Assembly (NCBI GenBank): GCA_001516025.1 | Contig: LOEU01000037.1 | Coordinates: forward strand, 222,237-286,236 | DNA: 64,000 nucleotides | Direction: 5' to 3' | Source of the DNA: a bacterium BRH_c32 | GTDB lineage: Bacteria > Bacteroidota > Ignavibacteria > Ignavibacteriales > Melioribacteraceae | Shown: positions 22,580 to 29,207 of the stretch, piece after piece | How the letters are laid out: each line of letters opens with the position of its first letter | Position numbering within the stretch: position 1 is the stretch's first letter | Notes under the pieces: model-generated | Told to the model about the DNA's origin: nothing | Database searches by the model: none | Seen by the model: only the letters and a program-made list of their open reading frames with translations | Made by a program: the position numbers and the translations under genes

Positions 22580-23512
22580 ATGTGGCGTATTTCACTTATA
22601 GCTATTCTGCTGCTTTGCTTTGTGCAAATTAATGCGCAGTTTAAAGATAAAACCTCACAATCCATCTCGAATCAATTCATTACTGAATTTAATAGCGTAC
22701 CAAAGCCGGGTACACCTATTAATATCTTCTCTAGCAACAGTTCATTTGGAATTACTGCAAAAATTGAACAAGATACGCTTACCACTACTATACCTCAGGA
22801 TATTTCAATTGGATTTAATACCGGAATAAAATTAGTTTCCTCACCGACTCATTTTGATTCAAATGATTTGTTATATGGAAGTGCAGCAATTGTAGCTACC
22901 GGATTAACATTTTTATTAGATGACGATATACGGTCATCTCTTAGTAAAAGCCATTCAAAAGCCTTGGACAATCTCGGTGAAATTGGACATCGATATGGAG
23001 ACCTATATTATATGGGCGGAATATCTGCAGGGGTTTATGTAGGCGGTAAGATTTTTGGAAGTGAATATCTTTCGGTTACGGGTCGAATGCTAATTGAAGG
23101 ATTATTCTATGCGGGTGCGACTACTATAATATTAAAAACCGTCCTCGGAAGAAGCCGACCGTATATGAATGAAGACAATACGAATTTCAAATGGTTTCAA
23201 ACTTCGAATGATTATAATTCCATGCCTTCGGGTCATTGCACCGTTGCTTTCGCTTTCTCTTCTGTTCTCGCTGAAAGACTTGATAATGTTTATGCTTCCA
23301 TTCTTTTATATGGATTGGCATCAACTACTATTATACAAAGGATGTATAGCGATAATCATTGGGCATCGGATTGCTTAGCAGGCTCTGTAATTGGTTATGT
23401 AATCGGCAAAGCGGTTGTAAAATATGATAATATGCAAAAAGGAAACAATATAAACCTTTCAGCTGTTTATCTGCCTAATGGCGCAGGTATTAATCTTCAA
23501 TATACATTCTAA
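22580..23512 (+). CDS. PAP2-family membrane or outer-membrane phosphatase
   Basis: 310 residues from the ATG at 22580; a TTG 18 nt upstream would overlap the previous gene. An N-terminal signal peptide ends near NAQF. The three PAP2 motifs are present: KTVLGRSRP (KxxxxxxRP), MPSGHCTVAF (PSGH) and RMYSDNHWASD (a variant of SRxxxxxHxxxD with the catalytic His and Asp). Family members dephosphorylate lipid phosphates such as undecaprenyl or isoprenoid diphosphates. The C-terminus ends in an alternating aromatic pattern (GINLQYTF), hinting at a terminal beta-strand. The substrate is unknown. Confidence 0.88.
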   Translation: MWRISLIAILLLCFVQINAQFKDKTSQSISNQFITEFNSVPKPGTPINIFSSNSSFGITAKIEQDTLTTTIPQDISIGFNTGIKLVSSPTHFDSNDLLYGSAAIVATGLTFLLDDDIRSSLSKSHSKALDNLGEIGHRYGDLYYMGGISAGVYVGGKIFGSEYLSVTGRMLIEGLFYAGATTIILKTVLGRSRPYMNEDNTNFKWFQTSNDYNSMPSGHCTVAFAFSSVLAERLDNVYASILLYGLASTTIIQRMYSDNHWASDCLAGSVIGYVIGKAVVKYDNMQKGNNINLSAVYLPNGAGINLQYTF

Positions 23513-23547
23513 TCTATTTTACATAAATACATTTTAAAATTTTTTCC

Positions 23548-23581
23548 GGAAAAACTTCTAATTCTCCCCTCTATATTAATA
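23548..23581 (+). promoter_or_regulatory. Putative alternative-sigma (ECF-like) promoter, copy A
   Basis: GGAAAAA, then exactly 21 bp from the first G, the 13-mer CTCTATATTAATA. The layout GGAAA-N15/16-TCTATA resembles ECF-sigma promoters. The same arrangement recurs at 28297 and 28372. Copy A stands about 70 bp upstream of the hairpin at 23649. Confidence 0.5.
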
Positions 23582-23587
23582 TCATTA

Positions 23588-23713
23588 AATGATACTGAAC
23601 AAAAGTGAGAATTAAATTATTTTAATAGTGGGAATAAAATTAAAATGTGCTTTTAATTGGCACCTGCTGAGGTGAGGGCGATATTTTGGTGGGTGCCGTT
23701 AAAAGCTTTTTTT
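23588..23713 (+). ncRNA. Candidate small RNA between promoter A and an intrinsic terminator
   Basis: Predicted transcript of about 125 nt, with the 5' end inferred about 7 nt after the -10-like element. No ORF of useful length is present. The 3' part folds into a long stem: GCTTTTAA-TT-GGCACC (23649-23664) pairs with GGTGCC-G-TTAAAAGC (23692-23706), enclosing a 27-nt G-rich loop, followed by seven T. An alternative inner hairpin (CACCT/AGGTG) could compete. It might be a leader of the gene at 23799, but the T-run argues for a terminated RNA. Confidence 0.45.
23649..23713 (+). terminator. Intrinsic terminator-like hairpin with large loop
   Basis: 14 bp of stem in two blocks (8 + 6) around a 27-nt loop and a T7 tract at 23707-23713. 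It could also stop readthrough from the PAP2 gene 137 nt upstream. Confidence 0.7.
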
Positions 23714-23798
23714 GCTTTATATTACTAAACCTAATATTATTGCTAATAAGTAATATGATTTTTGTCTATTTTTATCATTTTAGAGCATGGAGGAATTT

Positions 23799-24224
23799 AT
23801 GGCAATATTAGAACTTACCACTAATGAATTAGCTTTCCTTGCAAAACCTTATATAAAAAAATATGTAAAACAATTGGAAGGAATTAGCGATGGTTTCAGA
23901 ATGACTATTTTATATGATACCGGCGTTCCGCTAGTCCCTGAAGAAATACCTGTTAAATTAGTATATGATGGTTTTAAGAATGGTGAAATAGCATTTACAT
24001 GGGAAACAAAATTTGAAGGATTCCTTCTGCAACAAGCTGCAAACCTTATTAAGAGTTTTATACCTGAGTTAATAAAATCAAAAACCTTTCCTCCAGGAAT
24101 TTCTTTGACCGAAGAAAAAGTTCTAATTGATACACATAAGTTGATGCTGGGGAAAAATATTCCCGGAGAAATTAAAGATTTTGTCCTATCGCAAAGTAAA
24201 ATAGCGATCAATTACTCGGTATAG
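23799..24224 (+). CDS. Hypothetical protein, 141 residues
   Basis: Not recognised. The ATG at 23799 is preferred over the in-frame ATG at 23787 because a perfect GGAGG (inside the longer version's first codons) sits 6 nt before it. The protein is soluble, mixed alpha/beta, without signal peptide, Cys or repeats; it starts MAILELTTNELAF and has a GIS...TFPPGISLTEEKVL stretch. It stands alone between the candidate RNA and the convergent nucleoside phosphorylase (23 nt apart). Base composition matches the neighbours. No function can be proposed from sequence alone. Confidence 0.7.
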   Translation: MAILELTTNELAFLAKPYIKKYVKQLEGISDGFRMTILYDTGVPLVPEEIPVKLVYDGFKNGEIAFTWETKFEGFLLQQAANLIKSFIPELIKSKTFPPGISLTEEKVLIDTHKLMLGKNIPGEIKDFVLSQSKIAINYSV

Positions 24225-24247
24225 TAACTTATAATAAACAGAGAGTT

Positions 24248-25015
24248 TTATAATTGGAGACAAGCTTCGGCTGAAAGAGCCAGAAGCATCTCTCTAACAT
24301 CCCAATTAGATTGCCAATCTCTATGATCCCAAATTTCTGTATCGACATTATCACCCCCATAGAGAATCTGACCTATCGAAACACCTCGGAATTTTGCGAC
24401 AGCGAATAAAGCCGAAGCTTCCATCTCGACTGATATACACCCTTCAGATTTTCTTAGTGCGATTTTTGCCGGAGTTTCTCGATAGACACCATCGGTTGTC
24501 CAAGTTTTTCCCTTAAGGTAAGGAATATTTCTTTTTTTCAAAATTGTTTCAATTGCATTGACTGCTTCTGTCGTGGGAGATACTTCGCGCGATGGCTCTA
24601 TATAATGATATGAAGTACCCTCATCCCTTATTGCACTGCTGGGAACTATAAGATGCCCGGATGCAATCTCTTTATCTAATACACCTGCACCGCCACAAAC
24701 AATAAATTTATCACAACCCATTTGAATCACATCTTCAAATGTTGCCACTGCTAAAGGTGCTCCAACTCCGGGATGAAACAAAACTATCGAGCGATTTTCA
24801 AATTTGTAACTATATACATGATGAAATCCCATCTCACTCTTAATAGAGTGAATTATTTTTAGCTTTTCGCTTTCTGCTAAATGTGTAATAACATCGTTGA
24901 AGAAACAAATAACAGCGTGCTTAGGAATATCAGGAATTTCTTTGACTAAGTCAGAAGGACTTATTATTGCTCGCCTATCTGAGTCATATTCTAATATCGG
25001 GAATTGTTTTTTCAT
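24248..25015 (-). CDS. Nucleoside phosphorylase (uridine phosphorylase-like)
   Basis: Phosphorolytic cleavage of a nucleoside for base salvage. 255 residues of the PNP/UDP superfamily: phosphate-site region HPGVGAPLAVATFEDV, FIVCGGAGVLDKEI, and the base/ribose segment EGCISVEMEASALFAVAKFRG with the characteristic VEMEASAL. C-terminal GGDNVDTEIWDHRDW is less usual and may close the active site. It is close to Udp-type enzymes, but the exact base specificity cannot be read. It lies 10 nt after the restriction-modification gene on the same strand, which is likely coincidental. Confidence 0.85.
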   Translation of the reverse strand: MKKQFPILEYDSDRRAIISPSDLVKEIPDIPKHAVICFFNDVITHLAESEKLKIIHSIKSEMGFHHVYSYKFENRSIVLFHPGVGAPLAVATFEDVIQMGCDKFIVCGGAGVLDKEIASGHLIVPSSAIRDEGTSYHYIEPSREVSPTTEAVNAIETILKKRNIPYLKGKTWTTDGVYRETPAKIALRKSEGCISVEMEASALFAVAKFRGVSIGQILYGGDNVDTEIWDHRDWQSNWDVREMLLALSAEACLQL

Positions 25016-25025
25016 ATCTCTATAT

Positions 25026-28000
25026 TTATCTGATTAATTGCTTAACGATTTTATCTATCTCTTTCATTTCTGTTGGTAGATGTTTTTTTATATCAGTTCT
25101 TAATCTCCCTAAATGCATTGGTGAAAGAACTTTTTTAGGGGGATTAGTTAATAAATATTGAGATGTTTTCTTATGCGCTTCCTCCCCTAATCCGGCAAGA
25201 TTAATATGCTTTTCATTCTCTTCATCATACTTTGGGAAATAAATATCTAAAATCTTTTTATGAATATCTCTTGGACCAAAAAGCCCTTTAGTTTGAAAAT
25301 CTTTCATCAATTCATTGGGAATTGAAGAATTAAGAAATGAAGTAAGAAAATATGCTTCATCAATATTATTCGTTCCATAGCTATATGTCTTACTCTCCAC
25401 TATGAACTCCAAATCATAATCTTCTCTTTTAACAATTGTTGCATTCGCGTCAGCAGCAGAAGAATTATATAAAACTAAATAAGGAGAGGATAAACTTTGT
25501 GAGGTGAGTTTGTTTTGCCAATTCAAATAATATTCCGCAGAATATTTTTGATTATTTTCCGTTCTCAATTGTTCCCAAAATCTTTCAGCACTTTTGAACC
25601 ATCGTGAAGCATTAATATAACCTTCACTCATTAATTCATCGGCAGAGTAAAGTATAATATTTCTGTTATTCTCTTCATCAATTTTTATGGTAATAGGGAG
25701 TATAATTAGTTCCGGTTTATAAAGAGCAAATGGAAGAATAGATTTTGATAATGCAGTTCGAAAGAGAAAGTTGCTTTCAATTCTTCCCTTCAATTCAATA
25801 TCTTTCCATGGCATTTTTGCATCGGCATTAATAGCATCAGAAGTTTTTATGTTAATGATTCTATCTTGAAAATTTTCGGGAACATCTTGCATTAATTCAA
25901 CAAAATAAAATGAACGAGGAACAATTGTAGCTCCTTGTCTAAAACTATCTTTATAAGGATTTGATAATAATTGTTTTTTGTATTTATGAAGTGATAGTGC
26001 AGTGGATTTACCTTGTTTGGAATAATACCATTTAGAACTATTTTCTTTTATTAATTCCTTAGTAGATTCTAAATTGCAATTATGATAAAGCAGATTACCA
26101 CTAAAAGTAATACCATCTATTCCTGCCGATAAAATATTTCTTTTTACATTATCTTTTTCTTTAGATGCAAATAATACTGAGCTTGGAATTCTAAAGAGTG
26201 GCGATACATCATTTAAATCCCAAATTTGGTTTAAACGAAATCCTTTAGCTTTACCGCTTCGAGTATTATCATGATGATCGGCACTAAAAAAACTTCTTGG
26301 AAGAACGAAAGCGATCTCCCCTTTTTCTTTCAAGAAATAGCTACTGCAATAGGCAAGAAAAATCGCCGCAATTTCTAAATGCGGAAAATTAGCAACTCGT
26401 TCCGGTTTTATATCATATTTTATTGCTAATTCATTAAGTATATTTTGATATTCTTCATTTTTTACTGAACTATATGTAAACCAAGGTGGATTACCAATTA
26501 CATAATCAAATTTGCCCGATAAGAAATAAGGTTTATATAGATTTTGGACTATAAATTTCCAAATACTATCTCTCCCCTTTTCTTTAACTGTACGTAAGCT
26601 TAGATAGATTTTATAAAAACTATTAATTACTAACTTATTTAGTCCTCCGCCTCTTATTTGCTTAATTAGAATATTTTCAAATATTTTTGCAGAAGTTTCA
26701 CTCTTATTATAAGTTTGCTCGGCAAGGTCTTCGGCTATCTCTAAAGCTTCATCGAATATTTTTACATCTTCTAAAATATGGGAACTTAGTTCAAGTGTTT
26801 CTTTATCGATCTGTATCTTAAAAGTTTTTCCGAATAAGTCCTCTACCCCATCGGGTGAAAGTAATGTATTTGCTAAAATTATATTGATATGAATTGGAGT
26901 TTTAGAATTAACAACTTCTTTACCAAGGAAAAGGAGCATATTTGTTTTTGCTATCTGAACACTCAATGGATGAATATCGATTCCATATAATGATGAATTC
27001 AATTCTTCCACTGAAATTGAAGGATTAAGAAGTCGGAAACGATGCGCGGCAGCTATTAAAAATGAGCCGCTTCCACAAGCAGGGTCGAGTACTCTATCCC
27101 CCTCCTTCAGATCAAATTCCTTCATAACTCTTTGGCAAAGCCAATCGGGTGTATAATATTCGCCTAAGGCATGGCGCGTATCTAAGTCTATTAATTCTTG
27201 ATAAACCCCTTTTAGAATATCTTCATCCACGTTATGAAAATCGAACAAAGATATTTCTTGTGCTATTAAACGAAAAACCTTTTTAAGTGGTCGAAAATTT
27301 CTTTCATTCTTCACCCAATGGAAGAAATCGTCATCGACAAAATTATTGATTGAATAATTATGAAAAATTGTTCCATCAATAATTGACTTTATCTCGTTAT
27401 CATCAATGTAATCATCATTACTAACCACACTATACGCTAATAATTTAGCAAAGACGCTGAGATATGTATGAATAATAAAATTATTTTCACTTGCATCATA
27501 GGACCCATAAGCAATGCTTAAGAATTTACTCCATTGTTCATACGAGACTTGAACTTCGCCAAATTTTTTGGCGTTTTGGAAATGGTTATTCATTTCTCGA
27601 AAACATTCTATGAACACATTACTTTGATACCCAAATGCCTCTTCAATCTTTTTTAATGAAGCTTTTTGTTTTTCTTCTCGGAAGAGAAATCGGTCAATCC
27701 AATAATAAAAATCTTCAGAATTTTTATCTGTTAAAGTAAATGAAACACTTTTTACCTCATTTAAAATCAATTCATCTTCTCTTAATTGCGCTATATTTTC
27801 GATGCAGGAAATGTCAAGAGAAAATACTTTCCAATTAATACAATCAGAAGCGATTAAGATAAAATTATAACCTTCACCTGCATTATATTGCCCCAAAAGA
27901 TAACCTGCGAGCTGCTCTTTAGCATGATTAAGAGTTACTTTCAAATCATTTTCAAACTCAATAATAATTTTATTATAAAGGGAATCAGCACTTCCACGAT

Positions 28001-28193
28001 GAAGTTTATCTTTGCGAGGGATGTTTAAAATTGTTGTTTCAGCACCAAGAGATATTTTATCAATTATCCTTAATATTTCTTGATCACTATGGTAAAGCCG
28101 ATTTAATAGGTCTTTGAATGCCTCTTTTTTGGGAAGCTCTTTATTGGCAGATTTTACTTTTTTTAGATAGGAATCAATAAGTTCTTTTTTCAA
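25026..28193 (-). CDS. Type IIG-like restriction enzyme / adenine-specific DNA methyltransferase, single polypeptide
   Basis: 1055 residues. The N-terminal ~150 residues look like the nuclease part of single-chain R-M enzymes, with KIIIEFENDL at about 76-85. The expected ExK reads E-F-E, so the metal site is non-canonical. Residues about 340-600 hold the N6-adenine methyltransferase core: GEYYTP (344-349), motif I DPACGSG (370-376), motif IV NPPW (568-571). The C-terminal third is presumably target recognition. The start must be TTG at 28193: an in-frame stop lies just upstream and the next Met is near residue 201. No partner hsdS or separate nuclease gene is adjacent. Confidence 0.85.
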   Translation of the reverse strand: MKKELIDSYLKKVKSANKELPKKEAFKDLLNRLYHSDQEILRIIDKISLGAETTILNIPRKDKLHRGSADSLYNKIIIEFENDLKVTLNHAKEQLAGYLLGQYNAGEGYNFILIASDCINWKVFSLDISCIENIAQLREDELILNEVKSVSFTLTDKNSEDFYYWIDRFLFREEKQKASLKKIEEAFGYQSNVFIECFREMNNHFQNAKKFGEVQVSYEQWSKFLSIAYGSYDASENNFIIHTYLSVFAKLLAYSVVSNDDYIDDNEIKSIIDGTIFHNYSINNFVDDDFFHWVKNERNFRPLKKVFRLIAQEISLFDFHNVDEDILKGVYQELIDLDTRHALGEYYTPDWLCQRVMKEFDLKEGDRVLDPACGSGSFLIAAAHRFRLLNPSISVEELNSSLYGIDIHPLSVQIAKTNMLLFLGKEVVNSKTPIHINIILANTLLSPDGVEDLFGKTFKIQIDKETLELSSHILEDVKIFDEALEIAEDLAEQTYNKSETSAKIFENILIKQIRGGGLNKLVINSFYKIYLSLRTVKEKGRDSIWKFIVQNLYKPYFLSGKFDYVIGNPPWFTYSSVKNEEYQNILNELAIKYDIKPERVANFPHLEIAAIFLAYCSSYFLKEKGEIAFVLPRSFFSADHHDNTRSGKAKGFRLNQIWDLNDVSPLFRIPSSVLFASKEKDNVKRNILSAGIDGITFSGNLLYHNCNLESTKELIKENSSKWYYSKQGKSTALSLHKYKKQLLSNPYKDSFRQGATIVPRSFYFVELMQDVPENFQDRIINIKTSDAINADAKMPWKDIELKGRIESNFLFRTALSKSILPFALYKPELIILPITIKIDEENNRNIILYSADELMSEGYINASRWFKSAERFWEQLRTENNQKYSAEYYLNWQNKLTSQSLSSPYLVLYNSSAADANATIVKREDYDLEFIVESKTYSYGTNNIDEAYFLTSFLNSSIPNELMKDFQTKGLFGPRDIHKKILDIYFPKYDEENEKHINLAGLGEEAHKKTSQYLLTNPPKKVLSPMHLGRLRTDIKKHLPTEMKEIDKIVKQLIR

Positions 28194-28296
28194 AACAGGT
28201 TGCCTAAAATTAAATTACAAAAGATTGTATAGTCTTAATGTACATATAAAAAAAAGTCTTCTCAAACATAAATTCTAAATTAATTATCATTTTTGC

Positions 28297-28330
28297 GGGA
28301 AATCCTTTTTACCACCACTCTATATTAATA
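28297..28330 (+). promoter_or_regulatory. Putative alternative-sigma promoter, copy B
   Basis: GGGAAAT followed 21 bp later by CTCTATATTAATA, identical 13-mer and spacing to copies A and C. It sits about 75 bp upstream of copy C in the 254-nt gap before the YkvA pseudogene. Confidence 0.45.
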
Positions 28331-28371
28331 AGACAAAATGAAACAATGAATTAAACGATAAAACAATTCCT

Positions 28372-28405
28372 GGAAAATTCTCTAATCTTCTACTCTATAT
28401 TAATA
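28372..28405 (+). promoter_or_regulatory. Putative alternative-sigma promoter, copy C
   Basis: GGAAAAT followed 21 bp later by CTCTATATTAATA. Its downstream end lies 42 bp before the ATG of the YkvA-like gene, a sensible promoter distance. A small dyad (TTCC-T-GGAA) overlaps the -35-like element, so an operator role is also possible. Confidence 0.5.
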
Positions 28406-28447
28406 AAGGTAAACTAAAAAATTAAAATTAATTTTAAAGAGAATACA

Positions 28448-28786
28448 ATGGCATCCTCAGAAAAATATTATTCAGAAAGTTCTTTTTTAATAAACTATTA
28501 AACCAATTCAAGACTATTGTTAAAGTTACAATTGAGATTGCATTTACGCTATATTACAGTTTAATTGATTCAAGTACTCCTATGCGGGCGGGAGCAGTAA
28601 TTATGGGGGCACTTGGATATCTAATCATGCCCTTTGATGCTATTCCTGATTTTACTCCATTACTAGGATATTCAGATGATGCAGGGGTACTTCGCTGCCG
28701 CTTTAGCTACCGTAGCTATTTATATAACAGAAGTGCACAAACAAAAAGCGAGAAATACTATGTGTAATTTATTTGGGATTGAATAA
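28448..28786 (+). pseudogene. YkvA/DUF1232 family gene broken by two compensating frameshifts
   Basis: Reading from the ATG at 28448 (preceded by AAAGAG), frame 1 gives MASSEKYYSESSF and then stops. Adding one T to the T6 run near 28485 restores a frame reading FFNKLLNQFKTIVK and then the DUF1232 core MGALGYLIMPFDAIPDFTPL, followed by LGYSDDAGVL. One extra base near 28692 shifts out of frame again; removing it gives AAALATVAIYITEVHKQKAR to a stop at 28784-28786. The net change is zero, so the intact product would be 112 residues. Family members are small membrane-associated proteins of unknown role. It may be a true pseudogene or two sequencing errors. Confidence 0.8.
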
Positions 28787-28807
28787 CGTATGGATTAACT
28801 ATTATTT

Positions 28808-29029
28808 TTATTCGTTTGAATCTTTTTTATCAGGGTTGCCAAACATTTGTACAATTTTCTTTCCGAAGAATGATGCAATAAGTAGTCCTATAATTATTCC
28901 CGAAGAAATTCCAACCGGAATAGAAATACTTTCAAAAATACTTCCCGTGGCGGCTCCAAATGCTGCTCCTAATGAAATACCAAATACTATAATTGCTTCG
29001 TTCTTAATTGGAGTTCTATTATTCTTCAT
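28808..29029 (-). CDS. Small glycine-zipper membrane protein
   Basis: 73 residues with two hydrophobic, Gly/Ala-rich segments (FGISLGAAFGAATGSIF and the following GISSGIIIGLLIASFFG) and a charged tail. Glycine-zipper spacing suggests helix packing in the inner membrane. GGAG sits 10 nt before the ATG at 29029 and 7 nt before a TTG at 29032, so either may initiate. It ends 21 nt from the convergent YkvA pseudogene. Function unknown. Confidence 0.65.
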   Translation of the reverse strand: MKNNRTPIKNEAIIVFGISLGAAFGAATGSIFESISIPVGISSGIIIGLLIASFFGKKIVQMFGNPDKKDSNE

Positions 29030-29076
29030 CAATATCGTGCTCCTTCATAAATTAAAAGTCCGTCTGTTTGGTCAAT

Positions 29077-29109
29077 AAAAAAGTGTAATTACATTTTATA
29101 ATTACACTT
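29077..29109 (-). terminator. Intrinsic terminator after tRNA-Leu
   Basis: An 11-bp perfect inverted repeat (AAGTGTAATTA / TAATTACACTT, 29081-29109, 7-nt loop) followed on the minus strand by T6. It ends the PBP1A-tRNA-Leu transcript 10 nt after the tRNA. Confidence 0.85.
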
Positions 29110-29118
29110 ATCCGTAAG

Positions 29119-29202
29119 TACCCGGGACAGGACTCGAACCTGCATGACTTTGCAATCACCAGCTCCTGAAGCTGGCGTGTCTACCAATTCCACCACCCGG
29201 GC
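29119..29202 (-). tRNA. tRNA-Leu (anticodon CAG)
   Basis: 84 nt on the minus strand. Acceptor arms are GCCCGGG / CCCGGGT (G1-U72 wobble, discriminator A), the D arm contains TGGTAGACAC, and the anticodon stem CCAGC / GCTGG encloses loop TTCAGGA, giving CAG. There is a type II variable arm and a T arm with GGTTCGAGTCC. CCA is not encoded (ACTT follows). It lies 5 nt after the PBP1A stop, so is probably processed from that transcript. Confidence 0.95.
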
Positions 29203-29207
29203 TTATA

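Noticed and set aside
23657..23680. TGGCACCTGCTG as a sigma54 promoter
   Set aside because: The -24-like TGGCAC is present but no TTGC block lies at the required spacing, and the bases belong to the terminator stem.
29041..29075. TTGACC-N17-ATTTAT promoter for the glycine-zipper gene
   Set aside because: The implied transcription start would fall in the Shine-Dalgarno sequence itself.
28773..29078. 101-residue plus-strand ORF
   Set aside because: It is the mirror of the glycine-zipper gene on the minus strand, which has a ribosome binding site and membrane-protein composition.
24248..29202. Genomic island integrated at tRNA-Leu
   Set aside because: R-M enzyme, pseudogene and tRNA make it tempting, but there is no integrase or transposase and I could not find a direct repeat of the tRNA 3' end.
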